Assembly: GCF_921293095.1 (NCBI RefSeq)
Contig: NW_025791691.1
Location: 156,415-220,414, forward strand
Direction: 5' to 3'
DNA length: 64,000 nucleotides
Source: Ischnura elegans
Taxonomy: Eukaryota; Arthropoda; Insecta; Odonata; Coenagrionidae
Every line of letters starts with the position of its first letter. Positions within the stretch are counted from its first letter, which is position 1. Below, piece by piece: positions 1 to 11,200 of the stretch. A program made the translations under genes and the position numbers. The notes beneath the pieces were generated by a model that worked only from the letters and a program-made list of their open reading frames with translations, did no database searches and was not told the DNA's origin.

Positions 1-111
1 GAGAGCCCTCTTTTTCTGGTGAATATGAAGCTCGGTTGCTATGTTAGGATTGGGAAGTTTTTTTATGGCAACCCACGTTATCGCTCTGTGACCACTGAGT
101 GGTATTGTGGG
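1..111 (+). pseudogene. Ty3/gypsy gag relic, zinc-knuckle end, copy 1
   Basis: The equivalent bases in copy 2 (38419-38529) continue a gypsy gag relic. One frame here reads GCYVRIGKFFYGNPRYR followed by WYCG, resembling the Cys-rich C-terminus of gypsy gag. The frame resumes at 350 after the MITE insertion. The rest of the gene lies before the window. Confidence 0.5.
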
Positions 112-349
112 CAGTGGCGCAGCGATGGGGGGGGGGGTTGTGGTATATAACCACCCCCAGAGCTCAGAGAAATTTTTAAGTTAAATCCATTTTACTTATT
201 TGGATCAGTTTTACTTATAGAATAGTGTTAGGATTAATCAAATATCCAACTCCCACTTACCCTGGCATGTATGCAATACCACCACACCCATAAGTAATAG
301 TTGCGCCTAAACCCCCCCCCCCTAGCCTTAATTCCTGGCTGCGCCCCTG
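112..349. mobile_element. hAT-type MITE, family 1, copy 1
   Basis: Ends CAGTGGCGCAGCGA and CTGCGCCCCTG form terminal inverted repeats. It is flanked by 8-bp near-identical duplications ATTGTGGG (104-111) and ACTGTGGG (350-357). Seven copies of this family lie in the window. It contains no coding sequence and is inserted into the gypsy gag relic. Confidence 0.85.
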
Positions 350-419
350 ACTGTGGGGGCTTTCTTCTTCTGAGAGAAATGGCTGACTGCTCTCGTTGAA
401 AATCAATTGAGTGCATGTA

Positions 420-2007
420 TTCAGCCGGAATACTCCTATAAACTGTTCTCTAAGCTAAGTGCACTCATTGGCCTCACATTGCATTTTGTATTCCTTTCTA
501 GACTACCCAAGTGCAAAAAAACTTAGAGATACATCTAAGCCACATGATTCAATGAAATAAATGTATGTATTGTGGAGGGCTTCTTCTTACTAGTTTTAGG
601 ATTGCTGACCAATTATGAAAGATACTGATTACTCTGAGCCCATCTAGGGGTTAGTTCTGCTCCTTAAATCAGATAAGGAAAATGGCTAAACTAATATTTA
701 GAAACTACGTATGATAGTAATAAAATAAGAAATTTTTGCTGAAGAAATTTTGCTGATTACATCTCTTGGTTACTACTCCCAGTGGAAGATTATCCCGTTT
801 CAAGCAAAGTATTGAGAAAATATTGATGGAGGGGTTATAAGGATTAAGTCATATGGTTTACATGGTAGGAATGCATAATTTATCAGGCTGTGGGGTAGCC
901 TCCAATCAACAGTGGTTTGGCATCTCTATTTGCTAATGTTTCATGATGGCCACTGAAGCTTCTGTGGTACAACGTAGGAATAATTATTTTCAATAGGGTG
1001 GTTTCCTATAATTTTTTTTATTGCCTAAATCGAAAGATTATTACTCCTGGGGTACGTATTTCACGCTTTTAGATTTTTATATGTGGATATCTATTTTTCG
1101 CGATTAAATGAAAAGTGAAAATTTTCAAGTGCACAAAAACACGATGGCTAAGTATGAATGCCAGGAAATCTCCGAGTGACGTCGTTCCGGTTCCCGCTGA
1201 GGCAAGTGAGGCGACCTTGGGGCGAGGCTTTGAGCGCTGATACGACGCAGGATGCTAGCAGGTAGCCAAGTACCCTGCTAGCTGGTAGCGCTTGGCTTAA
1301 ATAAGGATTATTAATACCTTATCAAACGAAGAAAACTTTCCTACCTTAGCCAGTTTTAATAGGTGATTATTAAGACTGAGCTCTCTGAAAGAAGCGTTTC
1401 CCTGAGCTCTGTGCCTCATGCATGCATTGGTAATCTCAGACGATGTTAAACCCCTTTCTACTCGTATAGAAACTAGGTCCCTGTGGCGTCACGTGGAGTG
1501 GCATGGGTGCCAATCTGGCCTTTCTCAAATGAGAATAAAATTGACCATTGCCATTCGTCTAAACCGGTATTTCTAAAACCAAATAATTTGAAAATTATGA
1601 ATACACTACTGGTGGGTAAAGAATCGCAATCAATACCTTTCGTTTTCTTTGATGAAGGAAACTACCCTATTGCAAAGCAATGTTCCAGTTTAGGATATTG
1701 GGTGCTGAGAAAGTGGAGGAAGTATCTCTTCAATTCAATCTCATCATTGGTTAACAATCCAAAGATTGGTTTGACGCAGCTCTCCACTCAATTCTCCTAT
1801 CAGCTAATCTTTTCACAACTACGCATTTATTCTCTTTCACATCCTTCTTTACTTGTTCCATATATTTTGTTCGAGGTCTTCCTTTTCCGTTCATTTCAAT
1901 ATTCTATCACCTATGATCGATGAACCCTCTCGAGTAGTTCCCGCCCAAAGGTCTGATTAGGGGACTGGTTCACCTCCGAAATATTTTACTCAAGAGAATT
2001 CTATCAT
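420..2007. other. Non-coding stretch, nothing recognised
   Basis: I see no supportable gene. A GC-richer patch at 1160-1310 contains an imperfect repeat of the motif GCTAGCAGGTAGC / GCTAGCTGGTAGC. The open frame at 1483-1923 starts with GTG, has no family resemblance and differs by several substitutions in copy 2. It is probably chance. Confidence 0.4.
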
Positions 2008-2015
2008 GTCATGAT

Positions 2016-2502
2016 TAGTGATCCATGAAAATCACACTTTCATTTTTATTTTATCGCACTTTCAATAACAGCTTATCGCATTTTGTAGTGTCTATTTTTT
2101 ATTTTCGTAATGAGGTAGATGACGATCAAATGTAGTGAAACAGTTATATGACAAAACACAGAATATTTTTAATAATGATGTTGTAGAACAATAATAAATT
2201 AAGAAATAAGGCATATAGTGGCGGAGGTGTATCTTGCCCACGCCCACTTGTAGTTCGCGGCCATATAGAGTCCCAACCAATTTGTAGCTGGCCATTGCTA
2301 TATGCTATCATGTGCTTTAAGCGGTGAGTGTCGGCGGAGCATTTAAACTGCGCTAGGCACAATATGTATGAATTTTGCCGTCGAAAAGGCGAATTTGCGT
2401 AAAAATATCATAAAAGTCCATTCATCGCATCTATGTCACATTTATTTGCGCACATCGCATCTATATTGCATTTATCGCATTTGCGATTAGCACACATCTC
2501 TA
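2016..2502. mobile_element. hAT-type MITE, family 3 (TAGAGAT ends), copy 1
   Basis: Perfect 8-bp target duplication GTCATGAT at 2008-2015 and 2503-2510. The termini are TAGTGAT here and ATCTCTA at the right. Copy 2 keeps the better-matched TAGAGAT at the left. The interior is rich in TCGCAT motifs near both ends and has no coding sequence. Confidence 0.8.
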
Positions 2503-2510
2503 GTCATGAT

Positions 2511-4560
2511 ATAAAGTGATTGGAGTAACTTTGACTCCTCGTGATGAAAATGTGGTGGTTTCCCCTTGCCTTTCACGTCACAATACTACAGCTGTTATAG
2601 TAAATGTTACCATGCCCGTAGTGAAATGTGTGTAGCTGTACCGACCAATGGGGTCTCCACCTTCGCACATATTAAGAAGAGCTGCTGCCCTCCCCCCCAG
2701 GTGATGAGAAGCATAATTATTGGAGGCCCCCAGTCTCCAAGTCATGACGTCTTCACAGGTTTTGGTATCATTTAAATGGTCCACCTTTCCCAAGGATAGG
2801 CCAATACCCCCTCAGAACACAGTTTTTGTCCACGACTGCTTATTCGACGAGAGAACCCACTTATCTCGCAGCTAAACTCTAAATCTAGAGGTTGACCCAC
2901 CATCTGCAACCTGGTGGACACACTCAATGGGTTTAAGCTCAGCCACGAGCAGTTCAATCTAACATTCAATACTTCTCCTTCATGGAGACTGAGAGCCTCC
3001 AGCTCTTGGGGATAAAGGTACACATACGCATGCTGTATCAGAGCATATTTTAACCCTTTAGCTGCAGGAATACACAATGCTGTAGTTGGGAAAAATTTAG
3101 GCGGTAGTCACCAAAAATTGCAAACAGCTGAACATGTATTATAATTCTGGCCGCAATTGAAATTTCAAACTCCAACTCTTATATTAGTTCCAAGTTGTGC
3201 CACGAGATAACTCTGAACAAGTTAATAATCATTTCCAATATTTCTTTCTGGCTTTTAAGTTCCAGAATAGTCTCAAAATCCATTTTCAGGCATGCAATTT
3301 CGTAAAAATATTTAGCGGAGGGAGGGGAGGGGTTGAGGGGAAGTCTCTAGTAAGTGGTGCGGGACGTACCTCAGCGGTGCCGCGGTGCGTGGTGGCGCCC
3401 TGGGGGGGGATTGCATAACGACGGACGATATCTCCTAATAGGTTCGAAAATTTAATTTATTACATACCGGAAAACAAAATCTTACATTTTTAATCTTCCC
3501 TAGTGGACAAGCGTGTTCACAACTCGGAAATTTGTATCTCTCCTTCTATCTTCTATGGTATTCCGTCGGTTTCTATCATTACCTAGAGGATATGAATCAT
3601 ATCTCCGTGATCAGGGAAACGTGAAGCGATGGAAGTTAGCTACCTCTCACTTACACGTATAGCGTTCACCTTATCGCTGGTTTTCCACATGACAAATACA
3701 TAACTATATAATGTATAGTACATTGTTGTGCCTGCACCGTACACTCATCCATCAGCCACCCTTACTAATGAACCATCACCTACTTATTCGAGCAGGCGAA
3801 CAAATGGTGAACGGTTATCGATATCACTGGCGACAATGGAAGTTTCCGAGAATTTTCGAACGTTATCTGCGAGAGTTGTCTCATTCCCATGTCCACTCAA
3901 AGACTCGATTCACGAGACTCAAACTGGAGACTTTCAGTCTCCATTGTACACGAAGCTTTAGATTGATCACTGTCGTTGTCAGTCAGTCCTTTATCAATCA
4001 CTATATTGACCCGCGATCGACCATTAACGATTGGATCATTTGGATGAATGGTGAACGGTTATCGACATCACCGACTTTGCTCATCAATGCCAGTGAGCAA
4101 AAAAAGCGATCGGAATGCAGCTCAGCGGAATGGAGAGGAACCACTAGGAAAACATCGCTGCAAATTGTACAATTGTGATCACATCAGGCGGAAGTAATTC
4201 AAAGATTTGCACATCCATGTTTCCTTCTCCTTGTGCACAGTAGTGCTCGGCCGTCATGGTACGATTGATCATTTCATTTAAATGATAACCATGAAGTACA
4301 ATACCAGAATCATCAGTAACACATTTTTGATTTCAAAACAGCCTGTGAAGTATGACAATAGACTGGATTGGCTACAGTAATTATCAATAGAAAGAAAAGT
4401 GTTTCACTTAGGAACAACGACACAGTCCTTACAAAATCTCTTAAATACATAAAATTCTTGTGCCACGGTTTTTTGTTTCCAAACTCCTCCGAAACGGCTG
4501 GAGCGATTCCTATGAAATTTTGTGTGCATGTTCAATATAACTGAGAATATGCTGTAAACT
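2511..4560. other. Non-coding stretch, nothing recognised
   Basis: No gene family is recognisable on either strand. A near-direct repeat of about 20 bases beginning AATGGTGAACGGTTATCGA occurs at about 3803 and 4046. A G-rich tract lies at 3318-3410. The open frames here (for example 3711-4178) match nothing I know. Confidence 0.4.
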
Positions 4561-4566
4561 ATTTTT

Positions 4567-4605
4567 CCTTCCTCTCCAGGGCCAATGAGGCCCTGGAGAG
4601 GAATG
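4567..4605. repeat. Near-perfect hairpin, copy 1
   Basis: A 14-bp perfect stem (TCCTCTCCAGGGCC at 4570-4583, complement at 4589-4602) around the 5-base loop AATGA. The stem extends to about 20 bp with one mismatch. In copy 2 the 20-bp stem is perfect. Confidence 0.85.
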
Positions 4606-5727
4606 AAAGTAATTTGCGGTGATTAAAGAAAACATCAAAAAAAGCTGAATTTTTATCGTTTTTGGTTTATTTCCCCTTGGACCGTCGGTATTGTTTATGT
4701 GTTTGATATCTCTTCTATCGATACAGTTTGCGATACCAGCGAAGCTTTAAATTATCCACCTGGGTTTTTGAATTAATTGGATTTTCCAGGCAGGCCATCG
4801 CACCGTTTACAACAAAGTTGGATCTCCAGTTAAATATGCTTCGTAATTTGAACCCACTACGGCTCTGCCATGGCACGCGTTAAGCCACTAAAATTTTTGA
4901 AAAACGTTGTCGATCATTTTGAATGATAAGTGCTAAGGAAAACATGCTTTACCACCACGAATTCCTAATATAATTTCGACAGATGTACCAATGGAATTCA
5001 AAAGGCTTCATTTTCCCAATAGATTGGCATACGCAATGACAGTCAAAAAAGTCTCAAGGCCAAACGATATCTGTTTGCGGCTTTGATTTGGGTACACCGT
5101 GTTTTTCACATGGACAGTTATACGTGGCATACTCTCGCGTGGGCAAACCATCCAGTTTGTTTGTTTTGGCTTAAGATGAACTCACTGAAAATATTGTGCG
5201 CTCCATTGCACTAATAGTCTGAAAATGTATATTTTTTAACTGTTACAATGAAAGAAAAAATTGGTTGCGGTATCCAAGAGTTGGATCCCACATCCAATTT
5301 TAATGGTTGCTATGGCCTCATCTATTTAGTTGGATGAGGAAGCCATTTTAAATGGCTGTATAAGAGATGGTTGTGACAACCAACTCTTTGGATACCGCAG
5401 CCAGCGTCGTTGGGTCTTCTGTAAATTTATATTGGATGCCACAACCTTGCAAAATTGTTGCCGTAGCGTTTAATGAATGGGTAATATTTCAATGGATATT
5501 AATATTAATAGTGTCACCATTTGAAAGTAACATTATAATATCCTTTCGTGGTATATTTCCGCCACTTCCGACGAACATTAGAGTTAGAAAATGCATTTTT
5601 TAAATAAAATATTTATTTCCAGTAAATTTTGAGGTTCATAATTTTCACTGCGACTTGTTACCTTGAAGACTTCCTCACCTCGGATCACTATCATGTGGAA
5701 TTGAATGCCATAGATAATGCAAATAGG

Positions 5728-6150
5728 TTAAATGATATAAGAAAGCAGTGGTCTTTTATAAAACGTATTTATTAAAAAATGAAGCAACATTTTAAGAAGA
5801 AACAAACTTTCAGTTGAAAACTTTTTTTTACACAATATCTGAAGGCTGCATACAATTCTGCTGCTATAGTCCGGCATTATCACATAAATTACTGGCTGAA
5901 AAGGTTTTAAGTTTTCGACATTGATGGAGTTTACTATAATGGTTTCAAGAACTTCATAAACATCAAAAATTTGTCGAAATCCAAGGTGTACAAAGCTTCG
6001 TAGACGAAACACTCAATCATTTTCGTTGGAAATTATTCTGCCCACTTTTCCAAATTCAGGAAGGCTGAAATCGTCGAAACCAACTGCAACACATTTTCCA
6101 CTTCGGTAACGAGTGAACTTCCTCCTCACCCAAGGCACCTCAAGGCAAGT
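5728..6150 (-). pseudogene. C-terminal coding relic of the TIR element's gene, copy 1
   Basis: The minus strand reads GKCVAVGFDDFSLPEFGKV, then one TGA, then a further 94-codon open stretch containing FVHLGFRQIFDVYEV. The arrangement of a short beta-rich block (LPxFGKV ... LGFxxxxxxYEV) resembles the C-terminus of a recurrent uncharacterised protein family seen in transposon-like genes of insects, cnidarians and fish. That identification is from memory and unverified. Both copies share the TGA. Confidence 0.4.
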
Positions 6151-7198
6151 TGACACAAACTCACGGGGAATTTTCCTATAAGTTCACAGTGTCCATCAAC
6201 ACCTCACAATCTTCCACTAAGGAACTGGAATAAGTATATAAAAAATTTACATAATTAAACTTGCCTTTATGATTATTCGTTATACTCTTTTGCAATTAGT
6301 TACCAACGTTTTACATGAAAAGGAAGCTACTTCCTACTCATAACTTAAGCTATTTATACAGTACATAAATCAGCCGTAACTTCTTGACATGTAAACATCA
6401 AGAATAGCTAGATCAGGAGAAAAATTATTTTAAAAATTCTGTGGTATGTTACACCTTGCAATATGGATACTATTGTTATAGGTCTATATGTCATCGATTT
6501 GAGTTCTAAATTTCGTGATACACAGCTCTACATTGCAGTTCATACGCATTGTAACGTTTGATATTATGTTTATGTTTTGATTTCTATTATTTATTTGATG
6601 TTTATGTTTGGATTGTTGCCAATGAGTCGTTGAAAAGAGAGAGGGAATTGTTGAGAGGGAAGCCATTTAAATATGACCTGGAAGGAAGGAGAGGAGAAAA
6701 AGAAATTGTGATATGAAATGAATAAAGAGGTCTCTGGAAAAAGCTAGTGTCTGCTTTTACACTTTGATATTATATGCATTTAGGTTAGTGTCCTTCGCAT
6801 AATTAGTGCATAAGTATCTGCATTTATACTTGTACAGTGGAACTCAGGTTATCCGGTGTGCATGAAATTGCAATCCAATCCAATTGAAATTGAAATCTAA
6901 TGGAAAACTACTTGAAACTTTTCATCAATGGATTAAATGAGAATACAAACATTTCATTCAGTAAAAGTGATGTTGTAATACACATGTATTAAGTTAAAAT
7001 GCATTCATCTATTTAGTAACGAAATGTATAATTCATATGTAGTCATCAAAATTGACCGGAAGTATTTTCGAAAAAAACGTATGGGCTGAAAAATACAATA
7101 TCCAACCTAAGGATAATATCAACCCCCAAGATAAAATCTTGAATGGTGAAATAAAATAAGAGTTACGCATAATAACGAAACACAATAGGCAAGCTTAC

Positions 7199-7280
7199 CG
7201 GTAAATTTTTCCTGGAGAAGGTCCAGGCCCAATGCATCAAGAAAATCCTTAGCTTGGTCATCCTCTCGTATTAAAGTGCT
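7199..7280 (-). pseudogene. SAM-like exon inside the 2.4-kb TIR element, copy 1
   Basis: 82 bases bounded by atatcttag and gtaagc. They encode REDDQAKDFLDALGLDLLQ and then EKFTG, a helix pattern like the start of SAM-type domains (FLxxLGLxxxxxxF). The two substitutions between the copies are both synonymous. It is probably an exon of the element's own gene, whose later part survives at 5728-6150. Confidence 0.5.
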
Positions 7281-7774
7281 CTAAGATATAAAAAAAAGTA
7301 TTAAAATTGGCATTGAATGGCAATATTTTCTCACTTGCAAGAGCAAACTTAAAAGCTATTTACTTACCACAAAGCACGCCAAACATGTTCACTTACGAGT
7401 TGTTTCTTATAAGAACTGTTTGGGAGACCGTCGCTATAGTGATGACTGACGCACAAGCGATAATAGTCGCCTTATCCATCGAGTTGGCTGTGGGATCCAA
7501 CTATTGGATGAGGGATATGTTCGAGATTGGTGTGGGGACCAACACTTGGACACTACAACCAAATTATGATTGTCCAATTTAATTAGATATACCACCTAAT
7601 CGCTTTGGCTGCCGTGTCTGTTGCAGTGGATACTGCATCCAACTTTCACTTATCCAATTAAAACTGGATGTCTCATCCAATCCTTTTTTTGAGTGCACAT
7701 TTGACGTCTAGATATGAATAATTTTTATTTTCTTGAACTCATAAATAAAGACTGATTAGGGTCACATTGATTGC

Positions 7775-7965
7775 TATGGAAGAAAATTCACCAGCACCGG
7801 AAATCGAACCATTTACCTTTTATTTTTGACATCTAGCATCGTATGCCTCGGTAAAGTTGCTCCACCAATGAGGGAACCTGGACAGCGAAGTGGTGTGCGC
7901 TGTGGCCAGAAAAGCCGAACTGGGGATCCGAGCCATGCTAAGCTTAGCCGAACTATGAAATTCGG
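7775..7965 (-). repeat. tRNA-derived SINE downstream of the gene, copy 1
   Basis: The minus strand has the B-box-like GGTTCGATTTCCGG (7797-7810) followed by a GAATTTTCTTCC tail shared with the SINE at 16080-16215. It lies in the 3' flank of the serine protease homologue. Confidence 0.5.
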
Positions 7966-8080
7966 TCTTTGGATCGATTCTCGGTCAAGGGAAATTTTCT
8001 CTAGAGGTATTACATATGGAATCAAATGGTAGGTTTGAAAAATACCAATTGCGAAAAGTCTGTGGAATATACAAAGCTTG

Positions 8081-8086
8081 TTTATT
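8081..8086 (-). promoter_or_regulatory. AATAAA polyadenylation signal of serine protease homologue, copy 1
   Basis: AATAAA on the minus strand 50 bases downstream of the TGA stop in exon 7, a normal spacing for a short insect 3' UTR. Confidence 0.7.
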
Positions 8087-8135
8087 TCACTGAATCATAC
8101 AGTTTCAACGTGTATAGCCTCAAACTTCATGTTAT

Positions 8136-8297
8136 TCAGTTCACATGGCTTAGAATCCATTCTCTGTGGTAACTTACTCTCGTGTAACCATCTGGTCCAA
8201 CGTCACATCCCTTCGCGTTCCCAAATGATAATAATCCAATCAAAAGATTTGGACCTTCTCTGTTGAAATCCTTATAAAGTGGTCCACCACCATCACC
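8136..8297 (-). CDS. Serine protease homologue exon 7 (Ser-to-Gly active site, C-terminus), copy 1
   Basis: It begins GDGGGPL where active enzymes have GDSGGPL, so the nucleophile is lost. It continues through LLSFGN, KGCDVGPDGYTRV and the terminal HREWILSHVN helix to a TGA. The acceptor is ctttag, phase 0. A polyadenylation hexamer follows 50 bases later. Confidence 0.94.
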   Translation of the reverse strand, partial: GDGGGPLYKDFNREGPNLLIGLLSFGNAKGCDVGPDGYTRVSYHREWILSHVN

Positions 8298-11200
8298 CTA
8301 AAGTAGAAAGGAAAAAAAATTCTATCTGAGAAGGAAAAATATTTCAAATGTACACAAAAAATAAAACAGATCCTTTTATTGTTTCATTACATGCCCTTAA
8401 AACGTAAATATTTAAAAATATTTGCCTCCTATATATCTGTGTAAATAAAAAAGCGAAGTAATGTTCTGGTTTGACAATTTTAAAATATCATCATCAATTG
8501 CCCTTCGCTGGCAGGTCCCAAACACCAAAGTGGTGTCCACCTCATTCTGTCTGAGACATTCCATTGTGGTTTCCCTATAGCTTCTTCATTACCTTAATGC
8601 GACTGCTATCTTCAGCCTTCTTCCTCCTCTTTTCTTTTCTCTTTCCACTTTTCCCTCGATTACTGTATTTAAAATCCCCTTCCCTCTTAAAATATGCCAG
8701 ATTCAATTGCTCTTTCTCTTCATTACAGTTTTTAATAATTTCCTTTCCTCTCCAACTCTCCCCAGCACCTTCTTATTCCTCACTTCAGGGACCCACTTCA
8801 ATCTCTCTCATATTTTCCACACCAACATTTCAAAAGCGTTGGGAGCGTTCCTTTTCCTATCTCTTCTTCCCAAGGTCCGCGTTTAACATCCATATAACGC
8901 AACACTCAACTCGTAGCATTTCACTATTATCTTCCTCGTCCCTAAATTCATACTGCTACATAGTACCTTCTTCTCTTCTTATTAAATGCTATCTTTACCA
9001 TAGCTATTCTCGTCTTTATCTCTCTCACTCCTCCAGTCTTCAGTCGGCACGCTTCCTAAATATCTATCTTCCTTCTGACTTACTGTATCTTTTCCTCATT
9101 GATCACAGCATTCACGTTTCCGCCATCATTTACTCTCATAACTTTCGTGTCCACATCATTTTATTTCATTCCTTCCTCTGAATCGTATTATTCTTTGAAG
9201 GGCCCGTTTGTAGTCGGCAAGAATCCCCATGTCCTCGGACAACCTGATGAATTTTATCTCATGTCCTCCTATCACTATCCCTTTTTAACTTTTCATGGTT
9301 TTGATGACCATCTCCTCTATATATTAAATAGGGTGGGTGAAAGGCAGCAGCCCTGCATTACCCCCCTGCCCAGAAATATATTAAAATATATAAAAACAAA
9401 AAAATGGAAGGATCTCTCTAAGACTTTCCTACCTTGTAAGGTAGGCTTTACTGCAATTACATTTTTATTCCATTGCAAAATTTTGAAGGTAAAATTGATG
9501 TTCTTACATCGCATCCTCCTTGACCCGAATCACCGCGTGTGCAAATAATGCCGTCTGTAATACTGCTTCCGTAGACACTTCTGCAATCATCATTGGATAT
9601 TACAGTCACAGGAGCATACTGCAGTACCTCAGATTCTGATCCACCTAAAAAATATAATTTAATCACTTTACATTCAAACTGAATATCTTAATTCTATTTA
9701 TTATCATTCGTTACCGATGCAGGAAATCAGGGTGCATTTAATATGAATTCGCTAAGCTTAAAGGTGGAGGACTACTTGGATGGTTGTAATGTCGCATTCT
9801 TTAGTACTGATTAGCGTGGCTAACTGGCGGTAATGAACTGCTGCCGAAACTATTGTCGCTCAATATGTCCGTTACTCCGCTATGATATACATGTTCCCCT
9901 GAAAAATATATTTACTCCATTGTTGTAGATTTTTCCATGACAATTGAGCTTTAGAAACAATTTTTATGTTCGAAATTTAATGTATTCTTATTGCTGATAG
10001 CTCGCTCTAGTTCCTGAATAATTTACTCATCTAACGAAATTAACCTTACATTCGAAAAAGGTATAAAAAAATTATATTGTGTATTTTTTAATTAGTATTT
10101 CCAATTTACTCTCCTTCTAGCTCTATAAATTTTTTCACGCGTTTTTACAACAATTATAAGCCGTTAAAAAAGTAGAGCTTTTAGATAGCCTCAAAATAGG
10201 CAATAATTTGGGTAATGACCTCTTCTTTAGACATAAAACTTTGCCTGTAAGCTATTTATTCAGATTTTGAAATAGTAAAAAGTTATTGGAGATAAAATGT
10301 AGTAAATGCACTGAATTTTTTAATGATTGAAACTTTAATTCCGTAATTTTGGCTATTGTAACTAAACAGATGAACAACCGTACATTGTCTTGCTGAAGAA
10401 AGAACGTTTTCTGCTCCAAATAAGGACGCTTTTCTTGATTTCTGTCATTAACCGGTCCAATAGCAATTTATAATACTCTTTTGTTATCGTTTTTTCCTTT
10501 ACCCCGTAATCGATGTGGATTATTCTGCATGCATCACAAAATATCGTTACCATGACCCTAACGGCCCATTTCACCATTTTCGCCTGTTTCGGAGCACTTT
10601 CATCTTAAAAATTACATTTTTCACCGGTTATTTTGTCTTTGAAGTGTAGGGATGAGCCCATACTTCATCAAAAGTTGTGTATCGACGCGGAAAATCCTGA
10701 GGATTGCGGCTGAAAGGCGCCAAAACAGCCTCAGCGTTGACGACACGATTTCATTTATTCTACACTGTGACCAGTGGCGTAACTAGGAAAATTCTTTGGG
10801 GGAGATAAGAGGGCTTTATGGGGGATGAGAGGGCTTTAGGGGGGTGAGTGGGGTTAGTGGGGGTTACTACCCGCAGGAAACGGGGAGTTCGAGAAAATAT
10901 TTGAAAAAAAAATGCCTGAAAATGCATTTTACATTATTTTGGCACTTAAATGTTAACTTTAAGCAGGTGCAGATTTTATAAATCAAATCCAGACAAGATT
11001 TTGGAATATTTTTTTGATTTCTCTAAGGCTTTGGGGTGGGGGGAAATATCCCCTCTTTTCCCCCCCCACCCCATAGTTACGCCACTGACTGTGGCCAAAT
11101 GTGGCAGCGATCTTGACGAGGTTTTTTTCACACCAAAATTATCGTGCAAAATTAAAGAAATTGCGCACTGCGATAAGCCTGTGGTCTTACATATTAACGC

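Larger units (their letters stand above)
5252..7690. mobile_element. 2.4-kb TIR element with TTGGAT-rich ends, copy 1
   Basis: The left end (A-run, then ACATCCAATTTTAATGG at about 5290-5306) and the right end (revcomp A-run, then ACATCCAGTTTTAATTGG, about 7690 inward to 7655) are inverted relatives. Both ends are packed with TTGGAT/ATCCAA subterminal motifs. The left end also folds on itself through the inverted pair at 5262-5283 and 5380-5403. The interior holds two minus-strand coding relics. I could not fix the target duplication, so the exact limits are uncertain. Confidence 0.55.

Noticed and set aside
1483-1923. 146-codon open frame as a gene
   Set aside because: It starts only at GTG, shows no domain or splice context, and between copies its substitutions frequently change amino acids.
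4567-4605. Hairpin as a Helitron 3' end
   Set aside because: No CTRR terminus follows within the usual dozen bases, and no AT target dinucleotide pattern was found.
8564-9548. Long plus-strand open frames rich in Ser, Leu and Phe
   Set aside because: They are antisense to a decayed minus-strand LINE and have no protein-like domain. The pyrimidine bias of that strand explains their openness.
9600-9644. GDSG in exon 6 taken as an active-site serine
   Set aside because: The RGDSG string lies at 9523-9537, nine residues upstream of the true position 195. Alignment by Cys191 and GGGP places the nucleophile position in exon 7, where it is Gly.
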